DNA from: Bacillus pinisoli | GTDB lineage: Bacteria > Bacillota > Bacilli > Bacillales > SA4 | NCBI RefSeq assembly: GCF_023036475.1 | Contig: NZ_JAJQKI010000024.1 | Location: 1-34,267 of the forward strand | Direction: 5' to 3' | DNA: 34,267 bases | In this document: piece by piece, positions 23,744 through 32,519 of the stretch | Position numbering within the stretch: position 1 is the first letter of the stretch | Layout: each line of letters opens with the position of its first letter | Position numbers and translations under genes: made by a program | Notes under the pieces: model-generated | What the model was told of the DNA's origin: nothing | The model's input: only the letters and a program-made list of their open reading frames with translations | Database searches by the model: none

Positions 23744-24277
23744 TTAGACCTTTAGATTTACTACACACCCAATTGCACTGGGATGATCTTCTAGTAGAGC
23801 ATCATGTGGATACTTATATATTTTACGGAAAATAATCCAATCTCCTACGCCTCCTGCGATTAAAAATACCGAAACCGTAACCCAAAGTCCATTTCCTAAG
23901 ATTACACCTAAACTAAATGGCACAATTCCAGTTAGAATTACAGGTAATAATAAAGATATTTTATAAGACAAAGCAGTAATAGGTACTTTGCAATGTGCGT
24001 AAGGCATCATATGTTTCATTATAAAACCGAATTTAATATCGCCTAGTTTTGCCTTACCAAAAATAATAAACCCGATTGCATGTAACAACTCATGTATGAT
24101 TATTCCTAGCATATAACAGACGTAGAACTTTAATAGAATGTCCCACCCAAGATTTATCTTAAAGCCCCAAATTGGTAGATATAGAACAAATGCTAAAACT
24201 GTAATAATAAAAGAATACGTTATAGCTTGGCGATTCATATCACTTGGGTCTACAGTTACCTCAATTCTTTCATTCAT
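23744..24277 (-). CDS. DUF3267-type membrane zinc metalloprotease homologue
   Basis: About 177 aa with four to five membrane segments. The zinc-binding HELLH motif stands at the start of the second hydrophobic region (GIIIHELLHAIGF), followed by a GxxKxGDIKFGF stretch and a conserved PYAHCKVPI segment, the standard architecture of DUF3267 putative zincin peptidases. Substrate unknown. TTG 24283 is in frame, but ATG 24277 has GGAG 8 nt upstream. First chromosomal gene after the element; its promoter should lie in 24278-24752. Confidence 0.8.
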   Translation of the reverse strand: MNERIEVTVDPSDMNRQAITYSFIITVLAFVLYLPIWGFKINLGWDILLKFYVCYMLGIIIHELLHAIGFIIFGKAKLGDIKFGFIMKHMMPYAHCKVPITALSYKISLLLPVILTGIVPFSLGVILGNGLWVTVSVFLIAGGVGDWIIFRKIYKYPHDALLEDHPSAIGCVVNLKV

Positions 24278-24283
24278 CCTCAA

Positions 24284-24752
24284 TGCTCCATTCTTAAAAA
24301 TTTACTTTCGTTTTATTTTAAAATTCATAACATAATTTAATTAGTAACTATCACTGCCTTTACTTGTATTGGTAAGTTCATATTTTTATTTTTTTATACG
24401 AGCATAAAACGTTAATTACCGCTCTCATCAACAAATTGTTCAAAACTAATATATCAGAATTTTCCTATTCAATAATTCAAAAACATTCACTTTTTCTGAG
24501 GTAATATATAAAATTTGGAAAAATTCATATTAAAGCATAATGAAAAGAACAAACCCCTATTGAGGTTTTTTTGCCTTCTTTGAATGATCAACACGTACTT
24601 CAATGCTAAGATTGTACCAGAGTTAATATACCATACCTAAAAAAGCTTTTTCTAAGAAGTAACTGATGATTTAAATCTTTTTTATTCACTATAGATTCCT
24701 ACTAAAATATAATCTAACTATAAGTGCCGATAATGGTAAAGGAGCTGATCTC
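24284..24752. other. Divergent intergenic region, 469 bp
   Basis: AT-rich, with no supported gene. A weak hairpin AAACC/GGTTT followed by seven T (about 24551-24572) points to the plus strand and could be a terminator or attenuator. Nothing resembling a riboswitch core was seen. Confidence 0.35.
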
Positions 24753-26792
24753 ATGTCGTACGCTACCCAAAAAGATGGTATCTTTCCTTCTGTATGTTCT
24801 CTTGATTGCCCAGATCAATGTGGATTGTTAGTTCATAAAAAGGACGGAAAGATTATTAAGATTCAAGGAGATCCGAATCATCCAGTAACGAAAGGAAACA
24901 TTTGTAATAAGGTTCGCCATATGACAGAGCGAATTTATGACTCCAATCGATTACAGTATCCGATGAAACGAGTTGGCGCTAAAGGGGAAGGAAAGTTCGT
25001 AAGGATAAGCTGGGAGGAAGCCATCCAGACGATTACGGACAAATGGAAAACACTAATCTCCTCAGACGGTCCTGAAAGCATTCTACCTTATAGTTTCTAT
25101 GGAAACATGGGGTTGCTTAGCGCAGAAGGAATGGATCGCCGTTTTTTTCACCGACTAGGTGCTTCCCTGTTGGATCGCTCCATCTGTTCGGCAGCTGGCT
25201 CAGTCGGATATAAGTATACAATGGGTGGAAGCTTCGGGATTGATCCTGAAGACACCATTCACTCTAAGTTAATGATCTTCTGGGGTATAAATGCCGTTAG
25301 TACCAATATGCATCAAGTCGCGCTTGCTCAAAAGGCCAGGAAAAACGGAGCTAAAATCGTTGTGATTGATGTACATAGAAACCAAACAGGGCAGTTTGCT
25401 GACTGGTTTATCCCGATACTCCCTGGAACAGATGCCGCCCTAGCACTTGGGATAATGCATATCCTATTTAAGGAGAATCTCGTAGATTTAAACTTTCTAG
25501 AGAACTATACTGTTGGACACGAAGAACTCCGCAATCATGTTATTCAATATGATCCAGATACGGTCTCGAACATTACAGGGGTTCCCGTCGCTGATATTTA
25601 TAAGCTTGCCCGAATGTACGGAACGACTTCTCCCTCTTTTATCAGGATAGGGAACGGTCCACAACATCATGATAATGGTGGAATGTGCATCCGATCGATT
25701 GCTTGTCTACCCGCTTTAACAGGACAGTGGCTAGTGAGAGGTGGAGGTGCTATAAAAGGTAATGGTGGTTATTTGGCTCATAATGCTGAACGTCTACAGC
25801 GCAGTGATCTACTTGCTAAGAAGAACACTAGAATGATTAACATGAACCAATTAGGAAAAGCACTACTTGAGCTCGACCACCCTGTAAAATCATTATATGT
25901 GTACGGGACCAATCCAGCTGTTGTAGCACCTGAGGGTAATAAAGTAAGAAAAGGTCTTGAACGAGATGATTTATTTGTTGTCGTTCATGAACTGTTTATG
26001 ACGGAAACTGCGAAGTATGCCGACATTATTTTACCTGCAACCTCTGCTTTTGAGAATACAGATCTTTATACCTCTTACTGGCATCATTATATTCAGATTC
26101 AAGAGCCAGTCATTAAACATTATGGTGAGTCGAAGTCTAATGTGGAAGTGTTTCATTTACTCGCAAAGGGAATGAACTTCGAGGAAGCTTGTCTCTATGA
26201 AACCGAAGAGGACATGATTGAGCAGGCGTTAAGCCACGAGCAAAATCCTTACCTAGCAGAAATTAATCTTACTAGTTTAAAAGAGAAGAAATACCAGAAA
26301 GCTAATGTTACAACAAAGTTAGTAGACAATCTCCCAACACCAAGTGGAAAAATTGAATTATACTCTAAACAGATGGAGAGAGATGGACACCCTGCCCTTC
26401 CTACCTATGTACCTATCGAGCAGGATGGAGATTTTCCGTTTCTGTTTATCCCAGGACCCAATCATAACTTTGTCAATTCAACTTTTTCTCATAACGAAAA
26501 GCATATAACACTAGAAAAGGAACCAAGATTATTTATGAACGAGAAGGACGCTGATTCATTAGGTATTAAAGCTGGTGAATATGTAAAAGTATTCAATTCA
26601 AGAGGCGCATGCACACTGAAGGCATCCGTTGGGGAAACAGTTTTACCTGGTGTCGTTGTCACTCAAGGTTTATGGGCGGACTTACCTGGCACAAACCAGC
26701 TCGTAAACTCGTTAACTTCTGATCGTCCCGCAGATATGGGAAATGGTGCTGTATTCTTTTCCTGTCGAGTGGATGTTCAAAAGATAGATTAA
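24753..26792 (+). CDS. Molybdopterin oxidoreductase, YoaE-like
   Basis: A 679-aa DMSO-reductase-family enzyme binding bis-MGD molybdenum cofactor and one [4Fe-4S] cluster. The N-terminal cluster ligands are C15, C19, C23 and C51 (CSLDCPDQCG ... NICNKV). Then follow the MGD-binding domains and a C-terminal dinucleotide-binding domain (~570-679, PGPNHNFVNSTFS ... GLWADLPGTNQLV). The metal-ligand region is LDRSICSAAG, so a serine or cysteine may be the ligand. No Tat signal is seen, so it is probably cytoplasmic. The natural substrate of B. subtilis YoaE-type proteins is unknown. AAAGGAG precedes the ATG. A single-gene unit with no adjacent electron-transfer subunit. Confidence 0.88.
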   Translation: MSYATQKDGIFPSVCSLDCPDQCGLLVHKKDGKIIKIQGDPNHPVTKGNICNKVRHMTERIYDSNRLQYPMKRVGAKGEGKFVRISWEEAIQTITDKWKTLISSDGPESILPYSFYGNMGLLSAEGMDRRFFHRLGASLLDRSICSAAGSVGYKYTMGGSFGIDPEDTIHSKLMIFWGINAVSTNMHQVALAQKARKNGAKIVVIDVHRNQTGQFADWFIPILPGTDAALALGIMHILFKENLVDLNFLENYTVGHEELRNHVIQYDPDTVSNITGVPVADIYKLARMYGTTSPSFIRIGNGPQHHDNGGMCIRSIACLPALTGQWLVRGGGAIKGNGGYLAHNAERLQRSDLLAKKNTRMINMNQLGKALLELDHPVKSLYVYGTNPAVVAPEGNKVRKGLERDDLFVVVHELFMTETAKYADIILPATSAFENTDLYTSYWHHYIQIQEPVIKHYGESKSNVEVFHLLAKGMNFEEACLYETEEDMIEQALSHEQNPYLAEINLTSLKEKKYQKANVTTKLVDNLPTPSGKIELYSKQMERDGHPALPTYVPIEQDGDFPFLFIPGPNHNFVNSTFSHNEKHITLEKEPRLFMNEKDADSLGIKAGEYVKVFNSRGACTLKASVGETVLPGVVVTQGLWADLPGTNQLVNSLTSDRPADMGNGAVFFSCRVDVQKID

Positions 26793-26800
26793 ACGAAGGA

Positions 26801-26836
26801 AAAAGGTTATAGCAAATTTGCTATAACCTTTTGTTC
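26801..26836. terminator. Bidirectional terminator
   Basis: The perfect stem AAAAGGTTATAGC/GCTATAACCTTTT (26801-26813, 26820-26832) between convergent genes, with A and T tracts on both sides. Confidence 0.85.
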
Positions 26837-28297
26837 TTAATCGTTTCTTTTCGTAAGCTTATTTAAGTTTTCAATCATTTCTTCTAGTTCTTTAAAGCTT
26901 TGACTAATCTCTTCAATACGCTCTGTTTGCATATCAAGTGATGCGGTCATCTGCTCGATAGAAGCCGTTGATTCTTCTGTAATGCTTGAAATGGTCGTAA
27001 TCTCCTCACCAATTCCGCTAGCATTCTCATCAAGATTCTTTAACATTCCTTGTATCTCAGAAGCTTTAGCCATCACATCGTTCATGTTTTGGGTCACGAC
27101 ATTAAATACTTCAATAGAATCATTTGCAGCCTTTCGCCCTTGTTCAATTACTGTGTTGCCTTTCACTAATTGTTCAGACACAGCGACAGTTTGGAACTGA
27201 ATATCTGAAATAATGTTAGCAATGGCTTTCGCAGAATCTCCTGCACTTCCTGCGAGTTTCTGAATCTCAGTCGCTACAACAGCAAAGCTCTTTCCATGTT
27301 CTCCCGCCCTGGCTGCTTCAATCGAAGCATTGAGAGATAAGAGGTTTGTTTGAGTAGCGATGTCATCTATTGCTTTTAAAATTTGATGAATACTTTGAGT
27401 CTTCTCCTCAAGTGTGTTCATTAACTGAACTGTCTTACCCTGCATGTCAACTACGTGCTGTAGCTCCTGCTGTAATGTTAGTATTAATTGGTTTCCTTGC
27501 TCAGTAGCTTTTGAAGTAGAAATAGATAAATCCTTTAATTCCATAGAATGCTCTGAAACACCTGTAATAAAAGTATTAGTATCCAACACTTTTTCATTAA
27601 TATCAACGATTCCAGCAGCCTGCTTCTCCGCACCCTTTGCTACCTCGGTATAGCCAGTAATCATCTCTCTTGAGATATCTTTTGTCTCTAACACTCGTCT
27701 GTTAAGAGTTTTCCCGAAGTTTTCGATGACTGCAACAGAATTAGCAACTTCCTCAAGTAGGCTTGTTACTTTTACTTCGCTTTCCTTCACATCTGTTAAC
27801 ATTTTTTTACCCATTAATGTAATACAGTAAGAAACGACACCAATCATGACAATCACGATATTTGTCACAATTCCATCTACAATAGTCATCGTTTGGTAAT
27901 AGGGATGGAAAAGAAGATAGATGATATTCGCAAATAATCCATATATGGCTGATAGAATTGCGATCTTTCCGTGCAGGTAAATAAGTGACAATAGAGCTAT
28001 AATTGGCCAAGCTCCCCATGTTTCTTCTGAAGGAATAAACCAAATAAAAATTAAGCATACAAAGAAGGAGGTTGCATTAAGTAAATACTTCCCTTTTTCA
28101 TGCTCTTGAAATTTCTTAAATACAAAGTATACTAACCCTACTAAAAAAGGAGTCATACCTAATAATATGAAGAAATCTCTCCAATATATAAACTCAAGCA
28201 GTGTAAAAACGAATAAAATCGGGATACACGCAAGCATTAAACCGATTAATGTTAAAGTTAGAATCTTGGAGCTAAGCTTTTCATACGAGCTAACCAC
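26837..28297 (-). CDS. Methyl-accepting chemotaxis protein with an integral-membrane sensor region
   Basis: 486 aa. The first ~170 residues hold about six membrane helices with no large extracellular domain, followed by the cytoplasmic signalling coiled coil. The conserved hairpin tip is [29 protein letters not shown], and KxAExS-type methylation helices surround it. The lack of an extracytoplasmic sensing domain suggests it senses membrane state, small permeant ligands or energy. No HAMP domain is evident. The start is GTG 28297, with AGGAGG 8 nt upstream. It works with CheA/CheW encoded elsewhere. The neighbouring histidine kinase has the same orientation, 75 bp upstream. Confidence 0.9.
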   Translation of the reverse strand: MVSSYEKLSSKILTLTLIGLMLACIPILFVFTLLEFIYWRDFFILLGMTPFLVGLVYFVFKKFQEHEKGKYLLNATSFFVCLIFIWFIPSEETWGAWPIIALLSLIYLHGKIAILSAIYGLFANIIYLLFHPYYQTMTIVDGIVTNIVIVMIGVVSYCITLMGKKMLTDVKESEVKVTSLLEEVANSVAVIENFGKTLNRRVLETKDISREMITGYTEVAKGAEKQAAGIVDINEKVLDTNTFITGVSEHSMELKDLSISTSKATEQGNQLILTLQQELQHVVDMQGKTVQLMNTLEEKTQSIHQILKAIDDIATQTNLLSLNASIEAARAGEHGKSFAVVATEIQKLAGSAGDSAKAIANIISDIQFQTVAVSEQLVKGNTVIEQGRKAANDSIEVFNVVTQNMNDVMAKASEIQGMLKNLDENASGIGEEITTISSITEESTASIEQMTASLDMQTERIEEISQSFKELEEMIENLNKLTKRND

Positions 28298-28372
28298 TAT
28301 ATTGTCCTCCTATCAAACTGGTATACTTATATATCGACTTAATAAATGATAGATTAAGTCATTCATCATATT

Positions 28373-29635
28373 TTAATGTTGGTGGTGTATAGGTAAGGTC
28401 ACTTCCACTTTAGTTCCTACGTTCTTCTCACTTTTAAAATGGATGGTTCCTTTATGTTGTTCAACAATCTTCATACTAACAGTCAAGCCTAAACCAGTTC
28501 CTTTTTCCTTAGACGAATAAAATGGTTCTCCAATTCTCGCTAGAAAATCTTCGCTTAATCCTATGCCATAATCCTCTACTGTTATAAGGACCTCATCTGT
28601 TCCTTTCTTTTTAATTGAAACTTCAACCTGACTATTCTCTCTTGAAGCTTCAATGGCGTTCTTTACAATATTAATAAAGAGCTGTTTGAGTTGATTTTCA
28701 CTACAATCAATACTGATCTCTTCCGAAGCCCGATAGTTAATATTTAAGTTGTTCATGTTTGCTTGAGTTTCTAATAAGCTAAGTACATCTGTAACGATAT
28801 GGTTAATACTATGTTTAGAAAAGCTAATTTTTTGTGGCTTCGCTAGAATTAATAATTCTCCAACTATATGATTAATGCGATCTAACTCATTTAACATAAT
28901 TTCATAATATGGCTTATTCTTTGTTGCCGAATCATCCTCTAAAAACATTTGGACAAACCCTTTCAGTGACGTTAGAGGATTTCTTATCTCGTGACCGACA
29001 CTGGCAGCTAGCTCCCCTACCACGGACAACTTTTCTGTTCTCCTTAATTTCTCTTCAGTTAGCTTTTTATCCGTAATATCTCGGCCTATCACTACGAGCG
29101 CTTTTCTTGCACCGTTTTCATAGAATAGAGGTACTTTGATCGTATCAAATATTTTTACTGTCCCATCTGGCATTGGAATCGTTTCTTCACAACGAGTGGT
29201 TGTTGCATTCTGCCATGCTTCCTCATCTGAAGCTTCGCAATAAATGAGAGCCTCTCTGTAAAACGAAGTATATTCAGCAAGTTCAGAGTCCTTTTTCCCT
29301 TTATAGTCCACTCCTTCAAGCTGAAACAACTTAAGTCCGAATTCATTCGATTCAATCCATCTTCCTTCTCCATCCTTAAAGTTGACGAAATCAACCATGG
29401 AGTTAATAAGCGTGGAAAGCTGTTCTTGTGATTCCTTCGTTTCTATTAATTCTTCCTTTTTAGTTAAAGAATAATAGAGATAAAGGGCCACTAATAGTAC
29501 GTATATAAATTCCTTACCTATTACAATGTTTCTTGCAATTTCAACAGATATTGGACTAATCTCAATTAAGTAGTTCGACCCATAAATCCAGAATAGACTA
29601 AAAAGGATAAACAGAATTAATTTATAAATCTTCAT
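28373..29635 (-). CDS. PAS-domain sensor histidine kinase (Kin-like)
   Basis: 420 aa. Two membrane helices (residues 4-23 and 42-56) are followed by a PAS domain (~66-190, ending VVIGRDITDKK) and a HisKA domain with phospho-acceptor H215 (GHEIRNP). The HATPase has N box FINIVKNAIEA, G1 DYGIGL, F box EPFYSSKEKG and G2 TGLGLT. All kinase motifs are intact. The architecture resembles Bacillus sporulation kinases of the KinB/KinC/KinD kind, but I cannot assign a target. No response regulator gene is adjacent, so it is an orphan kinase in this window. GGAG lies 10 nt before ATG 29635. Confidence 0.9.
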   Translation of the reverse strand: MKIYKLILFILFSLFWIYGSNYLIEISPISVEIARNIVIGKEFIYVLLVALYLYYSLTKKEELIETKESQEQLSTLINSMVDFVNFKDGEGRWIESNEFGLKLFQLEGVDYKGKKDSELAEYTSFYREALIYCEASDEEAWQNATTTRCEETIPMPDGTVKIFDTIKVPLFYENGARKALVVIGRDITDKKLTEEKLRRTEKLSVVGELAASVGHEIRNPLTSLKGFVQMFLEDDSATKNKPYYEIMLNELDRINHIVGELLILAKPQKISFSKHSINHIVTDVLSLLETQANMNNLNINYRASEEISIDCSENQLKQLFINIVKNAIEASRENSQVEVSIKKKGTDEVLITVEDYGIGLSEDFLARIGEPFYSSKEKGTGLGLTVSMKIVEQHKGTIHFKSEKNVGTKVEVTLPIHHQH

Positions 29636-29879
29636 TCATCGTGTGCTCCTTATATTACAATCCTATCAACCTTATCATTGTATAGTATTTAGCATAAAAA
29701 AAGTAGGGTTATAGTACTATTTGGTAATAATTTTCAAAAACTGTTCACATCTCATTTTGTTTGTTTTGTGGGAGCAACTTACTAACTGCATTCTCGTATT
29801 CTGTATAAGTGAAATAGTCTGTCATTCTTTTGTTTGTCCGTTATTGCCTCTTTCATGCTAGTTTCATTTATTCTTGGTA

Positions 29880-30058
29880 GCTTCGACCTGTTTTCTTGCT
29901 GATTCAAGCGATTTTTTTGCCGGTTTCTCACTTTTTCTTGCAGATTCAACCTGTTTTCTTGCGACTTCATTATTTTCTTGCCAGTTCATCCTATTTTCTT
30001 GCGGGTTTCCCACTTTTTCTTGCGACTGCAACCTGTTTTCTTGCGACTTCCGATCTTG
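29880..30058 (-). repeat. Degenerate 21-bp tandem repeat array
   Basis: About eight copies of a 21-bp unit close to TTTTCTTGCGACTTCAACCTG (plus strand); one unit is 19 bp, and the copies differ at several positions. Because 21 is a multiple of three, all frames stay open for long and yield heptad-like peptides (for example SQENRLN, ARKQVES) on the minus strand. The frames 29782-29970 and 29864-30067 have no convincing ribosome binding site and I do not call them genes. The rest of 29636-30099 holds no gene. Confidence 0.8.
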
Positions 30059-30100
30059 CAAGATCAAGCATGTTTGAACGACTAAGTCTAAAAATAGTAA

Positions 30101-30130
30101 AAACCGCTAATTTCTCAGCGGTTTACCTTT
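30101..30130 (-). terminator. Terminator of the lipoprotein gene
   Basis: AAACCGCT/AGCGGTTT stem (30101-30108, 30117-30124), with TTTTTACTATTTTT following on the minus strand. Confidence 0.75.
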
Positions 30131-30702
30131 ACACTTGTTAGTACATATTGACCAACTTCATTTTTATAGTATTCAATTAGGATAGGAGTACCTTTTTCAA
30201 TAGATCCCCAATCAACATCTTTAATGCCGCCTACTTGCAAGGCAATGGTCTCTGATTCTGTATGGACCTCAATCGAATTCACATCAATCTGACCGACATA
30301 TGCGGCTTCTTCCTTTTGTGTAACTAGTTTCTTACTAGATGATTCCGGTACATCGATGCTTACCAATTCATACTGTCCTAGTTCATTCTTAAAGTACTCT
30401 ATTGTTACAGGTGTATTCTTCTCAAGACTGCTCCAATTCATATCGATCCCCTTACCTATTTGGAGAGTAAGAGTTTCTGTCTCTGTATGAACCTCAATAG
30501 AATGTGGATCCGCCTGCCCAACGTAGGCTGCCTCTTCCTTCAATAAGACTGATTTTGATTCATTGTTATTACTAGTACCTGAGGACCCATTCACAACCTG
30601 GCTTTCTGTTGCTTGCTCAACCTGTTTGTCAGAAGTAGTAGTACCGCAAGCTGCAAGTGCTAACGTTAATCCAACGACTGGAATAAATTTTATAATCTTC
30701 AT
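30115..30702 (-). CDS. Lipoprotein with a duplicated ~65-aa domain
   Basis: About 195 aa. A lipoprotein signal (KIIKFIPVVGLTLALAAC) with lipobox LAAC, then a Ser/Asn-rich linker, then two copies of a ~65-residue domain that share EEAAYVGQ...SIEVHTE and W.S.EK.TP..IEY.KNE.GQY. The repeats are roughly 60% identical by eye. Probably anchored at the outer face of the membrane; function unknown. ATG 30702 has GAGGTG 6 nt upstream; the GTG at 30711 overlaps that site. A single-gene unit with its own terminator. Confidence 0.8.
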   Translation of the reverse strand: MKIIKFIPVVGLTLALAACGTTTSDKQVEQATESQVVNGSSGTSNNNESKSVLLKEEAAYVGQADPHSIEVHTETETLTLQIGKGIDMNWSSLEKNTPVTIEYFKNELGQYELVSIDVPESSSKKLVTQKEEAAYVGQIDVNSIEVHTESETIALQVGGIKDVDWGSIEKGTPILIEYYKNEVGQYVLTSVKVNR

Positions 30703-30775
30703 TTTTGTCACCTCATAATTTATTTGATTTCAAATTATGAGACGGATACACTTCCAAAAAGTTACAGATTAAGCT

Positions 30776-30995
30776 TAAGAATTTAAGGGATGTTTAAAAC
30801 CCTCTTGTAAAGAAAGATTTGAACTATACTTTACAAATAAGGTCTCACTTCCACGATATATCTCTTTTTCTAGCTTTACTCCTTTTTGATACCACTGTTT
30901 AAAACTATACCAAACACATTATTAGCTAATTGATTAAAACTAGCTCTAATTTGGTCATTTTCTACAAAATTTCGTATAAACAACAATTTCTCCAT
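30776..30995 (-). pseudogene. Remnant of a GNAT-family N-acetyltransferase gene
   Basis: Minus-strand ATG 30995 with AAAGGGAAG upstream opens MEKLLFIRNFVENDQIRASFNQLANNVFGI. A one-base loss then shifts the frame and ends it at 30876. In the next frame the text continues FKQWYQKGVKLEKEIYRG to a stop at 30776. Restoring one base gives FGIDFKQWYQKG, the conserved N-terminal signature of a Bacillus GNAT acetyltransferase group. Only the first ~70 residues remain; the acetyl-CoA-binding part is missing. Apart from this remnant, 30712-31031 holds nothing else. Confidence 0.65.
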
Positions 30996-31031
30996 TATTC
31001 ATCTTCCCTTTCCTAAAATTGCTCACAATAA

Positions 31032-31053
31032 AAGAGAGGGGGGGCCCTCTCTT
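31032..31053 (-). terminator. Terminator of the gabT-aldehyde dehydrogenase operon
   Basis: AAGAGAGGG/CCCTCTCTT stem with a GGGG loop, followed on the minus strand by TTTATTG. Confidence 0.7.
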
Positions 31054-31070
31054 ACATCTGTAATAGGATG

Positions 31071-32510
31071 TTAATTTCTATTAATAATGACTAATTTCAG
31101 CTCCGTCATTTCTTCAATGGCATACTTAATTCCTTCACGCCCAGTACCACTTTCTTTCACTCCACCATAAGGCATATGGTCTACTCTAAAGGTTGGTATA
31201 TCGTTTATTAGGACTCCGCCAACCTCAAGGGTTTCTGCTGCATCTAGAGCGGTATGGATATTTTCCGTATATACACCCGCTTGTAAGCCAAATTGAGAGT
31301 TGTTTACATACTGAATGGCTTCTTCTACTGATGAAACCTTGTTAATGAGAACAACCGGAGCAAAAGCCTCCTGACATGAGACCTTTGATTCGTTCGGAAC
31401 ATCTAGTAGAACGGTAGGATGAAGAATATTACCTGTACGCTCTCCTCCTATTGCTACTTTTGCTCCTTGATGAACAGCCTCCTGAATCCATTCTTGAACA
31501 CGCTCGACATCACTCGGGGAAATAAGTGCTGATACATCTGTTGACGGATCCATAGAATCGCCGAGTTTTAGTTTACTAGTTGCCTCGACAAACTTATCAA
31601 CAAAGTCCTCATAAATGTTTTCATGAACATAGATACGCTGAAGCGAAATACAAACTTGCCCCTGATAAGCAAACGCTCCTGTGACACATCGGGATATCAT
31701 TTTCTCAAGTGGTACACCTTCATCCACAATGACTGCTGAATTAGAGCCAAGTTCTAACGTTACTTTCTTTAATCCAGCTTTATTTCTAAGTCCTATTCCA
31801 ACTGCAGGGCTTCCAGTAAAAGTCACCATTTTCACGTGAGGATGTGTAACAAGCGCATCTCCTACTACACTCCCTTTCCCCGTGACTACATGTAATGCTC
31901 CCTTTGGAAGGCCGGCTTCCTCCGCAATTTTTGCAATGAAATAAGCAGACAATGGAGTTTGGGAAGCTGGCTTAAGTACCACTGGATTACCGGAGGCGAT
32001 TGCTGGTCCAACCTTATGTGCGACTAAATTCATTGGGAAGTTAAAAGGGGTAATCGCTGCCACGACTCCTAATGGTTCTCGAACTGTATAAGCAATACGG
32101 TTTTCTCCACCCGGTGCTGCATCAAGAGGTAGCGTTTCTCCGTAGATTCTCTTTGCTTCTTCTGCAGCAAACTTATACGTTTGGATCGTTCTTGCTACTT
32201 CTCCCCTTGCTGTGGAGATTGGCTTTCCTGCTTCCTTCGCAATAATCTCTGCCGCTTCCTCAAAGCGTTGTTGAAGTAGTCTAGCGATATTTTCTAAGAT
32301 CGTAGCCCTTTCATGGGCAGGCATTTTTCTTAATCGACCTTTAGCTTTCTCTGCAGCTTGGACCGCCTTCTCTACATCCTCAGCTGAAGCCAAAGGTATC
32401 TCTCCTATTACTTCACCGCTATATGGTGAGTACAGTTGAACGTATTCCTGTCCGTTAATCCACTCCCCATCTATATATAATTTTTCCTTCTGTATTGGTT
32501 TTAAGGTCAT
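31071..32510 (-). CDS. NAD(P)-dependent aldehyde dehydrogenase, probable succinate-semialdehyde dehydrogenase
   Basis: 479-aa ALDH superfamily enzyme oxidising an aldehyde to the acid. Visible motifs are TPFNFPMNLVAHK and VLKPASQTP (cofactor binding), FTGSPAVG, the catalytic-base region LELGSN and the nucleophile in GQVCISLQR. The C-terminal PYGGVKESGTGREG is also intact. It follows gabT by 9 bp, with its ribosome binding site AAAGGA in the last codons of gabT. This makes succinate semialdehyde, the product of the transaminase, the likely substrate. Other semialdehydes cannot be excluded by sequence. I leave the symbol blank because ALDH specificity is hard to read. Confidence 0.88.
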   Translation of the reverse strand: MTLKPIQKEKLYIDGEWINGQEYVQLYSPYSGEVIGEIPLASAEDVEKAVQAAEKAKGRLRKMPAHERATILENIARLLQQRFEEAAEIIAKEAGKPISTARGEVARTIQTYKFAAEEAKRIYGETLPLDAAPGGENRIAYTVREPLGVVAAITPFNFPMNLVAHKVGPAIASGNPVVLKPASQTPLSAYFIAKIAEEAGLPKGALHVVTGKGSVVGDALVTHPHVKMVTFTGSPAVGIGLRNKAGLKKVTLELGSNSAVIVDEGVPLEKMISRCVTGAFAYQGQVCISLQRIYVHENIYEDFVDKFVEATSKLKLGDSMDPSTDVSALISPSDVERVQEWIQEAVHQGAKVAIGGERTGNILHPTVLLDVPNESKVSCQEAFAPVVLINKVSSVEEAIQYVNNSQFGLQAGVYTENIHTALDAAETLEVGGVLINDIPTFRVDHMPYGGVKESGTGREGIKYAIEEMTELKLVIINRN

Positions 32511-32519
32511 TTGATCATA

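Noticed and set aside
27444..28058. Small frames within the chemoreceptor gene
   Set aside because: Shadow frames of the MCP coding sequence.
29880..30058. CRISPR array
   Set aside because: Units are directly adjacent and degenerate, with no unique spacers between constant repeats, and no cas genes are nearby.
29782..30141. Four overlapping small frames on both strands
   Set aside because: Produced by the 21-bp periodicity of the repeat array; no start signals.
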